The notes beneath the pieces are model-generated. The model had not been told where the DNA came from and ran no database searches. It worked only from the letters and a program-made list of their open reading frames with translations. Positions 1 to 6,787 of a DNA stretch of 21,203 bases are shown one piece after another. Position 1 is the stretch's first letter; every line of letters starts with the position of its first letter. The translations under genes and the position numbers were made by a program. Location of the stretch: contig JAZDMJ010000003.1 in the NCBI GenBank assembly GCA_043801115.1, forward strand, positions 1 to 21,203, read 5' to 3'. This DNA is from CAZHUN01 sp043801115 (GTDB taxonomy: Archaea; Iainarchaeota; Iainarchaeia; Iainarchaeales; UBA10191).

Positions 1-2
1 GT

Positions 3-131
3 ATGCCTAGCTTTTTGGCCAGTAAAGACAAAACCAAAACGAAACGTCCTGTTTCTTTTAGAACGGGTGATGGGGTAGTTCGGTTTAAGGCTCGTCGACG
101 TCCAAAACGACGAGTTCGAGTTGAATGGTGA
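3..131 (+). CDS. small basic protein, 42 residues (possibly 5' truncated)
   Basis: An open frame runs from an ATG at base 3 to TGA at 129-131. The product is very rich in Lys and Arg, with a central segment VSFRTGDGVVRFKARRRPKR that alternates hydrophobic and basic residues and ends in an Arg-rich tail. This suggests a nucleic-acid-binding peptide, but that is inference from composition. Only two bases lie upstream, so the true start may be outside the window and this Met may be internal. It ends 19 bases before the nuclease-like gene on the same strand, so the two probably share a transcript. I recall similar short basic proteins in archaeal accessory regions but cannot name a family. Arg is mostly CGA, CGT and AGA, unlike the main genes of the window. 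Confidence 0.45.
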   Translation: MPSFLASKDKTKTKRPVSFRTGDGVVRFKARRRPKRRVRVEW

Positions 132-137
132 GGGGTT

Positions 138-143
138 GGAGGG
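138..143 (+). promoter_or_regulatory. Shine-Dalgarno site GGAGGG
   Basis: GGAGGG sits seven bases ahead of the ATG at 151 and decides that start over the TTG at 121. This is one of few clear ribosome binding sites in the window; most other genes look leaderless. Confidence 0.6.
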
Positions 144-150
144 ATTTAAC

Positions 151-495
151 ATGGCGAGAGATCTATATGGAAATATCATTAAGACTGATATTTTTGGCAA
201 CAAAAAATCGAAGAAACAGATAAAGCGAGACATTATTGCTGAAAATCGAGCAAAAGGGCAGGTGGCAGAACGAACCTATGTCATGAGGGCCCAAATGTCA
301 GGATACGAAGTCGAGCGAACCGGAAGAGGCTCTGATTTTCGGGTTCGAAAGAGACACCCGCTTACTGGTAGAGTTGTTTACAGTGGCTTAAGGGAAGTAA
401 AATCAAGTAAAAGCGCCCCTGTTTCTAAGTTACAGCAAAAGACGAAGAAAAAGAAGTCAAATTACAAAGTCATTCGGGAAGAACCGCTTTTTTAA
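151..495 (+). CDS. PD-(D/E)XK-like nuclease-fold protein, 114 residues
   Basis: The frame is open back to a TTG at 121, but the ATG at 151 is preferred because GGAGGG at 138-143 lies seven bases ahead of it, a good Shine-Dalgarno. After a basic N-terminus, the segment from about residue 37 on has the order expected of a small PD-(D/E)XK fold: a helix with a Glu (GQVAERTYVM), a strand with an Asp (RTGRGSDFRV), a strand with E-x-K (LREVKSS), and a helix starting SKLQQKTKKKK. The Asp and the E-x-K pair could be the metal and catalytic residues. Family members include Holliday junction resolvases, restriction enzymes and Mrr-like nucleases; which of these applies cannot be told. It ends in a T-rich run that may terminate transcription. 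Confidence 0.6.
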   Translation: MARDLYGNIIKTDIFGNKKSKKQIKRDIIAENRAKGQVAERTYVMRAQMSGYEVERTGRGSDFRVRKRHPLTGRVVYSGLREVKSSKSAPVSKLQQKTKKKKSNYKVIREEPLF

Positions 496-550
496 TTTGG
501 TATGACTTTCTTGCATTCTGTTAATTGTTTCGTTGTTATTTGATGCGACA

Positions 551-559
551 TTTTTTATG
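551..559 (+). promoter_or_regulatory. archaeal box A for the 29-residue membrane peptide
   Basis: TTTTTTATG is centred about 27 bases before the ATG at 582. The same element and spacing precede the large surface protein gene at 2534, so a leaderless transcript is likely. Confidence 0.4.
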
Positions 560-581
560 CGCTTGCTTTCTTGAATTGTGC

Positions 582-671
582 ATGACGAAAGTAATAATTG
601 GAATTATAATCGCTGCGGCAGCGGTGATTGTGGGTTTCATCGTCATTCAAGCTCTGTTGGCTACAACTTAA
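582..671 (+). CDS. single-span membrane micropeptide, 29 residues
   Basis: The frame runs from ATG at 582 to TAA at 669-671. The product begins MTKV and is then almost wholly hydrophobic (Ile, Ala, Val, Leu, Gly) up to a short ALLATT tail, enough for one membrane helix with a Lys at the N-terminal side. A box A is centred about 27 bases upstream, the spacing seen at the other leaderless genes, which is the main reason for calling so short a frame. There is no recognisable family. It might be a membrane-acting regulator or toxin-like peptide, but nothing shows this. An overlapping 67-codon frame starting at 578 lacks hydrophobic or domain structure and is probably not used. Confidence 0.4.
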   Translation: MTKVIIGIIIAAAAVIVGFIVIQALLATT

Positions 672-838
672 CTGATGGTCTTGAAAATGAAACAAGTTTC
701 ACTCAGCCGATCAAATCATTTTTTGATTGTGCCATTGGGTTTGGCTGCTTGAATTTTTTTGCAGCCACCCTTGCCTTTTAACTCGAACTTGAGCAAGTTG
801 ACATTTAGGGCGTTTAACGCTTTATGTCGAAAGCGTCT
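672..838. other. intergenic stretch with short inverted repeats
   Basis: No convincing gene is seen. The stretch holds several short inverted repeats: AATCA/TGATT around a T-run near 713-728, GGCTGC/GCAGCC flanking a T-rich loop near 740-766, AACTTG/CAAGTT near 785-800, and GCGTTTAACGC near 809-821. They lie between the plus-strand micropeptide and the minus-strand gene ending at 839, so they may serve termination for both. Support is weak. Confidence 0.25.
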
Positions 839-1255
839 TCAATGTTCGCCTTGTTTGTGCCAGTTCCAATAAACAATTAATTCGTGGCTGCGCCAGTTTC
901 CGCCTTCTTTTTTCAAAAATTCTTTTTCTTTTTGCGTGGCGACAACGTGCGCTTCTTCGTCGCATTTCAAGTGCAGTTTTTCGACCAAAAACTTTTCCAC
1001 GGCTTCGTGCACGGCCAGGGCGCGGAACGACTTGTTCAAGTCTTTCTTGCCCAATTCCCTGTCCACAAACACTTGCTTGTGCCTTCGGCTCCACTCGGCC
1101 ACGTTGTCTTCTTTTCGAACGACGATTTTGTCGCGAATCGTGTGGCCGTAGAAGCGGAGCGAAATTCTTCCGTCAGAGAATTGGACGCGCGAGACGGGCA
1201 CTTTGAGCAGTTCTCTGACGAGCTTGCTTCTTTCCCGCATTTTTCGTTTGGGCAC
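839..1255 (-). CDS. uncharacterised protein with an HExxE...H metal-site-like motif, 138 residues
   Basis: The start is a GTG at 1255; an ATG five codons in (1240) is an alternative, and neither has a good ribosome site. The N-terminal 60 residues are basic and strand-rich. Residues 80-107 read ALAVHEAVEKFL, then DEEAHVVATQ, giving His83, Glu84, Glu87 and His103. This resembles a metal-binding helix pair such as small metalloproteins or reduced gluzincin-like peptidases use, but the canonical HExxH is absent, so peptidase activity is not claimed. It lies 15 bases after the end of the 198-residue gene on the same strand, so the two are likely co-transcribed. I recall similar archaeal hypothetical proteins but know of no assigned function. 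Confidence 0.7.
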   Translation of the reverse strand: MPKRKMRERSKLVRELLKVPVSRVQFSDGRISLRFYGHTIRDKIVVRKEDNVAEWSRRHKQVFVDRELGKKDLNKSFRALAVHEAVEKFLVEKLHLKCDEEAHVVATQKEKEFLKKEGGNWRSHELIVYWNWHKQGEH

Positions 1256-1270
1256 TGAGTTCCCTTGCGT

Positions 1271-1867
1271 TTATTTTGCCTGGAGCAGGCGCATGTAAAG
1301 CGTCAATTCGTTCGGGTGCTTGATTAGGTGTTCGATTCGGGGTGTTAAAAATTTGTAGGCGATTTTGAACTGGCTGGCGACTTTGGGGTTGATGCCCCCT
1401 TCTCGAACGGCTTGCGCGTAGTGGTTCAAGTCGTTTTGGAATTTTTGAAGGTTTTTTCGAGTAAGCGAAACACTTCCCCGTCGGGCGGCGTCCAGTGCGT
1501 CGTGCAGCACCGCAACGGACTCGTACCGGCCTGCAATGGGGATATAGACGTAGTGCTTTTTTTCTTCCGATTGAAACCACTGTTTTCCTGTCCATCCGAG
1601 AATGTCGGGCGCGGACATGGAAATGTGCTTTGAGCGGAAAATTTTGTTGGCGTTTGATATTTTTTCCCAATTCAGCGCCCCAGTTGAATGCGTGACGGCG
1701 CTCACGCGGGCCATTTCAAACCGCTGGCCGCCAAACTTTGTTTTGTCTTTTCCAAACTGCAATGTGTCTCGGTGCGTCCGGTTGAGAATTTGGACGTTTT
1801 GAAGCGTGTCTTTTCCCAGCTCGAGCGTGCCGTGCGGCGTCCAACTGCGGGTCTTTCGGTGGGCCAT
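1271..1867 (-). CDS. uncharacterised protein, 198 residues
   Basis: It starts at ATG 1867, with a box A (AATTTAAAG) centred about 27 bases upstream. The product is soluble and basic, without a signal peptide or membrane helix. The first third has many Gly, Thr, His and charged residues (TPHGTLELGKDTLQN and QFGKDKTKFGGQRFEMARV), perhaps beta strands. The middle holds a Trp/Tyr-rich patch (ILGWTGKQWFQSEEKKHYVYIPI). The last 90 residues look helical and basic. I recognise no family. It forms the front of a two-gene unit with the HExxE protein behind it, and the toxin-antitoxin pair lies further upstream on the same strand. Confidence 0.65.
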   Translation of the reverse strand: MAHRKTRSWTPHGTLELGKDTLQNVQILNRTHRDTLQFGKDKTKFGGQRFEMARVSAVTHSTGALNWEKISNANKIFRSKHISMSAPDILGWTGKQWFQSEEKKHYVYIPIAGRYESVAVLHDALDAARRGSVSLTRKNLQKFQNDLNHYAQAVREGGINPKVASQFKIAYKFLTPRIEHLIKHPNELTLYMRLLQAK

Positions 1868-1889
1868 GCTCTACCTACTTTTTCCCGCT

Positions 1890-1899
1890 TTAAATTCTT
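1890..1899 (-). promoter_or_regulatory. box A for the 1867-839 gene pair
   Basis: On the minus strand the sequence reads AGAATTTAAAGC, centred about 27 bases ahead of the ATG at 1867, consistent with a leaderless message. Confidence 0.4.
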
Positions 1900-1929
1900 T
1901 TGCGTTTAAGAATGGCGGCAGTTATTGTT

Positions 1930-2190
1930 CTATAATTGGCGGTAGATGTTTTTTCGGTGCCCGGCGCGGCGCACTTCGACGGTTTGGGTCGAGTATTCGA
2001 GCACGGCAATGGCGCGATAATCTCCAACGCGCAACTTCCAATACTCCGCATAAGGTCGGGATAACTGGACAAAATGCGATTCTGGGTTTTCAAGACACGA
2101 TTTGAGCTTTTCGACGATTCGAATTGCTTCGCTCTTTTCGATTTTAAGCAAGTCTTTTCTCGCCCGGGGCGTAAAGACGAGGCGCCACAT
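1930..2190 (-). CDS. RelE/ParE-family toxin, 86 residues
   Basis: This is a compact RelE/ParE-fold protein. It begins MWRLVFTPRARKDLLKI, the typical strand-helix opening, continues with a helix (EAIRIVEKLKSCLENP), and ends with the conserved core YWKLRVGDYRAIAVLEY and the tail VRRAGHRKNIYRQL, where Arg, His and Tyr match the family's active-site region. RelE members cleave mRNA on the ribosome and ParE members poison gyrase; the RVGDYR and HRKNIY features suit the RelE side. The start is the ATG at 2190, whose A is the last base of the antitoxin's TGA, so the genes overlap by one base and are translationally coupled; the frame also opens one codon earlier at a TTG. Toxin activity is inferred from family. 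Confidence 0.88.
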   Translation of the reverse strand: MWRLVFTPRARKDLLKIEKSEAIRIVEKLKSCLENPESHFVQLSRPYAEYWKLRVGDYRAIAVLEYSTQTVEVRRAGHRKNIYRQL

Positions 2191-2432
2191 CAAGCCCTCT
2201 TCGAGTCTCTCTCAATCTGTTTGAGCGAGAAAAATTTTCCCTTCCGCGCCTCGTACAAGGAGTCCAACAGTCCGGCTCGAAATTCGTTCGAATAGTCGCC
2301 TTCATCGTCTCCTTGCGGAACCAAATAGAGCAGTTTGTCCATCACTTCTTCGAAAGATTCGCGAGGGTGCGATTTGAGCGCGGCCAGTCGGTGCTTGGTT
2401 TTTGTACTCAGTTGAATGGTTGTAGTCGCCAT
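2190..2432 (-). CDS. ribbon-helix-helix antitoxin, 80 residues
   Basis: The N-terminus MATTTIQLSTKTKHRLAALK followed by a helix (ESFEEVMDKLL) is the classic ribbon-helix-helix DNA-binding unit of RelB/VapB-type antitoxins: one strand that reads the major groove, then two helices for the dimer. The acidic stretch PQGDDEGDYSNEF and the C-terminal amphipathic part (LYEARKGKFFSLKQIE) are the likely toxin-binding region. The gene precedes the toxin and overlaps it by one base. The start ATG at 2432 is preceded by a perfect inverted repeat and a box A, so autorepression by the antitoxin or the complex is very likely. Confidence 0.88.
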   Translation of the reverse strand: MATTTIQLSTKTKHRLAALKSHPRESFEEVMDKLLYLVPQGDDEGDYSNEFRAGLLDSLYEARKGKFFSLKQIERDSKRA

Positions 2433-2438
2433 AATACT

Positions 2439-2454
2439 CTATAGTACACTATAG
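2439..2454. promoter_or_regulatory. palindromic operator of the toxin-antitoxin operon
   Basis: CTATAGT-AC-ACTATAG is a perfect inverted repeat with 7-base arms and a 2-base spacer. It lies between the operon's box A (2455-2464) and the antitoxin ATG at 2432. The two CTATAG cores are 10 bases apart, one helical turn, as expected for two ribbon-helix-helix dimers bound side by side. Its position over the predicted start of transcription fits repression. Confidence 0.65.
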
Positions 2455-2464
2455 TTAATTTAAA
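2455..2464 (-). promoter_or_regulatory. box A of the toxin-antitoxin operon
   Basis: On the minus strand this reads TTTAAATTAA, centred about 28 bases from the antitoxin ATG, so the message probably starts at or next to the start codon. Confidence 0.5.
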
Positions 2465-2503
2465 TCCTTGCGGTTTTCGGCAATCGTCTGAAACTGCGCG
2501 ACG

Positions 2504-2510
2504 TTTTTAT
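2504..2510 (+). promoter_or_regulatory. box A of the large surface protein gene
   Basis: TTTTTAT is centred 27 bases before the ATG at 2534, with no Shine-Dalgarno between; a leaderless message is likely. Confidence 0.45.
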
Positions 2511-2533
2511 GGGCTTGAGTTCCGCTCTAGGCC

Positions 2534-5500
2534 ATGCGCTGGATTCTGGTTTTGGGTTTGGCCTTGCTCTTGTTCGGCTGCACGATTCCCCTCAGCACAG
2601 AGCAATGGCTCTCGTGCGAAAAACTCTCCAACGCTTCGTCCATTTCCGTTCCGGACTGCGATTCGCAGGCGGAGTGCGTGCAAAAAGCGAATGGAACACT
2701 TTTTTTCTTTGAGAAACACTCTTTTTCCCTCTCTGTGCAGCAGAAGCTGTCCTCGTACGCGAACCACGTGGGCGCTTCGTGGTTTTACACGAACAAGGCG
2801 AAGGAGGAAGCGCTGGAAGTTGCGAAGTTGTGCTCTGCCCGGAGCGCGGAAAGCCTGCCCGAACACATCAACTCTTTGCGCTACTGGCTGGGCGGAAGCT
2901 TGCAGGAAATCGACTCCGCGAACGCGGACTTGGTGGAACTGCTCGCGCTGGAAGAGAGCGCGCTGGAAAAGGACGGCGTTTCTTTTATTCCGGAAGAAGG
3001 GCTCATGCAGAGCCGCATCGAGTTTGCTTCCGTATTGAATGACCTTTCGGGCGATGTTCAACCTTCGACTGAATTGGGAAAAAACGTTTTCGAAAGCACC
3101 AAAAGACTGGACGCTTTCGCTTCCCAACTGGGGTTGAAGGGGGCGAGAGTTTCTGAAATTTCCTCCCTCGATTTGCTGCAAAAGTACGGAACGCAGGGCG
3201 TTTCGGACGCGATCGCGCGGACTATTTTGGTCCCCCAATGGAGTCCGCTCGTCCAGCAATCCCTTGCCGTATTGACGGACTACCGCAAACTGCGCGACGC
3301 GCTTTCCTCGCTCGCGGGAACGGACTCTTTTCAAATATTTCTGGCCATCGAACAAAGCGTTGGAGCAGAGGGCAGTAGCGCTTCCGAAGTCTCCCGAATG
3401 TTTTCGGAAGACGCCCAAAACCGGAAACTCGTGCTGGAAAAAATTGTCGAAGAAAAGAAAATTGTTGCCAAAAATTTGGACTCGATTGGCGGAAAGATTT
3501 CCTCTCTTGCAAATAGTGTCGGAGCGCTGGATTCGAGTTCGATTGCGTTGCTTTCTGCGCAAAACATTCAAGGCATTTCAACGGGGCGGAGCGGGGATTC
3601 GAACATTGTGCAGGACTGGCAAAACCGCCTCGCGCAATTAAAGTGGAAAGCGTTGGAACTTTCGAACAAAGAAGCCAGCGGTTCGCTTTCAGTGGGGGAA
3701 AATTTGCAAGAATGGAAATGGCTGGGTTCGGAAAGCGCGGCGCTCGAAGAAGAACTGGAACAGTGGGAGTCGGAATCCCTTTCCGCGCTCGAAGATGCCT
3801 GCTACGCGCGCTTGAAGGGGGCGGAGGGCGAATACTGGGAAGTGCACAACGAATCCCTTTCTCCCGCCGAATCGGAAGCGCTGGCCATTGTAAAAGGAAA
3901 AATCGAAGACGCGCGCAGTTCGAGAACTTTGCCCAAGTGCCTTTTCGCGCTGAATGCGTTCGAACAATGGAAGCGCATTGAAGCCGAACAGGCTTTCGGA
4001 GATGTTAACGCTTCCGGCCCGCTCTACGAATGCGCTTCTTGGGTGAAAGAAGCCTTCGACAGCGACTGGCCTTTGTACCCTTTGCGTCCCCAGTATTTGG
4101 CATTCCAAGAGTTTTCGCGCACGCACGCGGGGGCCGAACTTTCTTTTGCGTGCGAAAAACTCAAATCGAATGTCCTACAATATGTGCAATCCACTTCGGA
4201 ATTCCACGCGCTCGCTTTGTACGATTCGGAACTGCGGAAAAAATTCAATGCCTTTTCCTTCTTCGATTCGGCCGGAATGGCGCTGCCGGACGGAATCGCT
4301 TCCATTCGGAATTCCTGGAATGCGCTCCGCTTGCACAAAGGAACGGAATGGGACTGGCATTCGCTGTGGGTCGAAGGCCCGCCCGTGGCCGAAAAACTGC
4401 GGGAACTGGATGCCAAACTGCAGTCCTTGTTCGAAGAAAGCGTGGACCAGTGGATGGCGAGAAATGCCCAATGGAGTCTGGCGCAGGGCATTCTCGAAGC
4501 CGATGCAAGCCAATCCAGTCTCTTGCGCGTTCTCGTTCAAAACCCGACGGGTTTGGATTTGAACGGAATTTTCAGGCTTGAAACATTTCCAGACGCGCGA
4601 CTTGAAAGCGGAGACGGAAAACTCGTTTCCGAAAAAGGGACGCAGTTCATTTTCTTCTCCTCGCTTCCTGTTGGAGAATCCAGTTGGAAAATCCGCTCTT
4701 CCGCTCTCCGCATTGAAATTTTGCAAACCAAAATTCGTTATGTCGACTTGGAGTCGGTGTGGGTGGAAAAAACACTGCAATTGGTTGCCCCTTCTTCATT
4801 GCGCGGAAGCATTTCCGTGCTCGTTTCCCTTCCAGAAGAAAGCCGCGAGGCTTCCGCCTCCGTTCCCTTCTCCCGCATCGGAAACGCATTGCAATTGCAG
4901 TGGCCCTTTTCCAAGGAAAAAGTTTCCGTCCAGTGGAAGGAAAACTCTCCCTTGCGCGCGAGTTGGAAAAATATTTCCATTTCAACGGATGACAATTCAT
5001 TTTCTTTTTCCGCTATACTTTCCTTGTCCAATTCTTCCGCATACGATTTCTCCAATTCTATTATTGCACTCTCCTTTCCCGAAAGCGGAGCGCTTTCCTA
5101 CTTGCAATTAATGGACGAAATGGGAGATTCGATTTCCGCCAAAGCATTGCCCAATTCTATTTTTTCCTTCTCCCTTTCTCCCTTTCCCCCCTATTCTGAG
5201 CGAACCTTGCTAGTCCGCGCTTCTGGCGAGAATGCGGAGCGCTTTTTTCGCTCGCTGTGGGAAGAATGCAAGCGAGAATTGGAACTGCTGTCCGAAAGAA
5301 CGGATTCCATCGGTGCCGACGCGCGCACGTTGCTGCAGGAAAACAATTGGATTGAAGGAGAATATTCTCCCGCCCAAGAAAACGAAACAATCGTTCTCTG
5401 GAATTCCGTCCAACTGCTCGAATCCCGCGCCGCGCAACAAGATTCTCTCCAACAAGAATTCGACTCGCGCTCCGCTTCCGTTGCGCAAAAACTCGAAGAC

Positions 5501-6562
5501 TTGCGCAGCGCGCTGGGCTGGTTTCGCTCGCATTCAATCTCCGTTCCCGAATTCGAGCACTTGTATTCGCTCGCGCAGGTGCAGTATTCGAAAGCCTTGC
5601 AATTGAAGGATTCGAACCTCGAACAGGCGCTCGCTTCCCTTTCCCTATGCGAGCAGCAGCTCTCCGCATGGAAGGGAATGCAAGAGTGGATCGAAGCGAA
5701 CCGCGAAACATTGGACGCGAAAAGTGTTTCTTTGCTCTCCGCCGACACGCGCTCCGCACTGGACTGGAAATTGAAAAACGTGCTTTCCTTCCAGGACTGG
5801 AATTCGGCGTGGGGTGTATTGCAGGACTGGAACTCGGCGCTCGGCGCGGAATCTCGTTCTGCGGGCCAAGAGCTTGCGCAGGCCTTTCAAAATGTTCAAC
5901 TATTTTCCACCATCACGCAGAATAATTCCGCGCTCAACTCTTCCAAGCAACTGCTGGCCAGCGTTTCCGCCAAACAATTGGACGAAGTCGACTACTTGCC
6001 CCCCACTTCGAAAGAAAAACTGAAAGAGGGAGAAGCGAGATTGAAAGCGTTGTACAAGCAGGGCTGGACGAAAGAAATTCAAAGTTTTTTCGACGCCTAC
6101 CGCTCCGCGGATTTTGGACTTGCAAAAGAAAAGTGGTCGTTCGCGGAAATAGATTTTTTGCCCGCGTTTGAAGAAGCGCAGTCCATCAACAACTGGCTCG
6201 AAGCGGATTTGGCGCAGATGAAGAGCGACGCGCAAACAGCGATTTCCAATTTCCAACAGCATTTGCATTCCCTCTCCGCTCCAGACTCCCGCCTGCTCTC
6301 CCTCGCCGACAAGGCCGAACAAGCGCTCGAACGGGAAGACTTTTTGAACGCGTTGCGCTATGCGCGCTTGGGCGAGAAGGCCCTTCAACAAAACGGAAGC
6401 TGGACTGGAATGTTTTCGTTGGGAGAAATTCCCCTTGCTTTGGCCCCCTTGCTCGCCCTCATTGCGCTCGCCGCCTATTTCCGCTTTGGACGAAAAAAAG
6501 ACGCAGAGAAAGAAATCGAAAAGAAAAAAGCCCTTGAAACCTTCATCAACGAACTGGAATAA
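2534..6562 (+). CDS. giant lipobox-bearing surface protein with C-terminal membrane anchor, 1342 residues
   Basis: The first 16 residues (MRWILVLGLALLLFGC) form a signal peptide ending in a lipobox-like LFGC, so Cys16 could carry a lipid. Near the other end, about residues 1299-1316 (PLALAPLLALIALAAYF) form a membrane helix followed by FGRKK and a charged, probably coiled-coil tail of some 25 residues in the cytoplasm. Between them lie two helix-rich, Ser/Ala/Glu-rich parts, roughly 20-655 and 900-1290, with many Trp and heptad-like Leu, and a strand-rich part at about 660-900. I find no enzyme motif and recognise no family. It probably acts as a long envelope stalk or binding protein. Having both a lipobox and a C-terminal helix would tether both ends. 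The gene stands alone behind its own box A. Confidence 0.85.
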   Translation: MRWILVLGLALLLFGCTIPLSTEQWLSCEKLSNASSISVPDCDSQAECVQKANGTLFFFEKHSFSLSVQQKLSSYANHVGASWFYTNKAKEEALEVAKLCSARSAESLPEHINSLRYWLGGSLQEIDSANADLVELLALEESALEKDGVSFIPEEGLMQSRIEFASVLNDLSGDVQPSTELGKNVFESTKRLDAFASQLGLKGARVSEISSLDLLQKYGTQGVSDAIARTILVPQWSPLVQQSLAVLTDYRKLRDALSSLAGTDSFQIFLAIEQSVGAEGSSASEVSRMFSEDAQNRKLVLEKIVEEKKIVAKNLDSIGGKISSLANSVGALDSSSIALLSAQNIQGISTGRSGDSNIVQDWQNRLAQLKWKALELSNKEASGSLSVGENLQEWKWLGSESAALEEELEQWESESLSALEDACYARLKGAEGEYWEVHNESLSPAESEALAIVKGKIEDARSSRTLPKCLFALNAFEQWKRIEAEQAFGDVNASGPLYECASWVKEAFDSDWPLYPLRPQYLAFQEFSRTHAGAELSFACEKLKSNVLQYVQSTSEFHALALYDSELRKKFNAFSFFDSAGMALPDGIASIRNSWNALRLHKGTEWDWHSLWVEGPPVAEKLRELDAKLQSLFEESVDQWMARNAQWSLAQGILEADASQSSLLRVLVQNPTGLDLNGIFRLETFPDARLESGDGKLVSEKGTQFIFFSSLPVGESSWKIRSSALRIEILQTKIRYVDLESVWVEKTLQLVAPSSLRGSISVLVSLPEESREASASVPFSRIGNALQLQWPFSKEKVSVQWKENSPLRASWKNISISTDDNSFSFSAILSLSNSSAYDFSNSIIALSFPESGALSYLQLMDEMGDSISAKALPNSIFSFSLSPFPPYSERTLLVRASGENAERFFRSLWEECKRELELLSERTDSIGADARTLLQENNWIEGEYSPAQENETIVLWNSVQLLESRAAQQDSLQQEFDSRSASVAQKLEDLRSALGWFRSHSISVPEFEHLYSLAQVQYSKALQLKDSNLEQALASLSLCEQQLSAWKGMQEWIEANRETLDAKSVSLLSADTRSALDWKLKNVLSFQDWNSAWGVLQDWNSALGAESRSAGQELAQAFQNVQLFSTITQNNSALNSSKQLLASVSAKQLDEVDYLPPTSKEKLKEGEARLKALYKQGWTKEIQSFFDAYRSADFGLAKEKWSFAEIDFLPAFEEAQSINNWLEADLAQMKSDAQTAISNFQQHLHSLSAPDSRLLSLADKAEQALEREDFLNALRYARLGEKALQQNGSWTGMFSLGEIPLALAPLLALIALAAYFRFGRKKDAEKEIEKKKALETFINELE

Positions 6563-6571
6563 ACTACTTCT

Positions 6572-6588
6572 TAAAGAAACAATCTTTA
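6572..6588. terminator. possible terminator between convergent genes
   Basis: TAAAGA and TCTTTA face each other across AACAA just after the stop at 6562 and overlap the stop of the minus-strand zinc-finger gene. The stem is short and A/T-rich, so this is only a weak call. Confidence 0.25.
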
Positions 6589-6786
6589 TAGCTTCTGGGT
6601 TCCCACGCACATGGGATACGCGCTGCAGCCCCAGAATTTTCCCCACTTTCCTTCTCTCAAACTCATTGCCATTCCGCACTCGGGACAGGAAGGGGTTTCA
6701 AACTTTTCCTTCGCGTGCGTTCCGCAAACCGGAATTCCGGCCTCGTTGTACTTGGACGCGGGCGAACCGCACTTGGCACAGTTCAT
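6586..6786 (-). CDS. double zinc-ribbon protein with topoisomerase-type C4 finger, 66 residues
   Basis: The protein holds two metal sites in tandem. The first uses Cys3, Cys6, Cys21 and His24 (CAKC ... CGTH). The second uses Cys34, Cys37, Cys54 and Cys60 (CPECG ... FWGCSAYPMC), with the G-x-FWGCS-x-YPxC pattern of the C4 zinc finger at the C-terminus of type IA topoisomerases. Those fingers bind single-stranded DNA, so a nucleic-acid-binding role is likely, but no catalytic domain is attached. It is the last gene of a three-gene minus-strand operon behind the HIT protein and a small membrane protein, with one base between its ATG and the preceding stop. Confidence 0.85.
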   Translation of the reverse strand: MNCAKCGSPASKYNEAGIPVCGTHAKEKFETPSCPECGMAMSLREGKWGKFWGCSAYPMCVGTQKL

Positions 6787-6787
6787 G

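Noticed and set aside
578..781. A 67-codon plus-strand frame
   Set aside because: It overlaps the better-supported micropeptide in another frame, starts at a codon with no promoter of its own, and its product (many Asn, Ser, Phe, Cys) has no domain or membrane character.
2507..3571. A 354-codon minus-strand frame under the large surface protein gene
   Set aside because: Its Arg/Gln/Phe-rich product is a typical antisense shadow of a Glu/Ser/Leu-rich protein. The plus-strand frame spans four kilobases with a signal peptide and membrane anchor.
3594..3604. GGGATTCGAAC, resembling a tRNA T-loop on the minus strand
   Set aside because: No T-stem, anticodon arm or acceptor stem can be built around it, and it lies inside the coding frame of the surface protein.
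5900..6679. A 259-codon minus-strand frame
   Set aside because: Antisense to the end of the surface protein gene and overlapping the zinc-ribbon gene; low-complexity Phe/Arg/Gly product without motifs.
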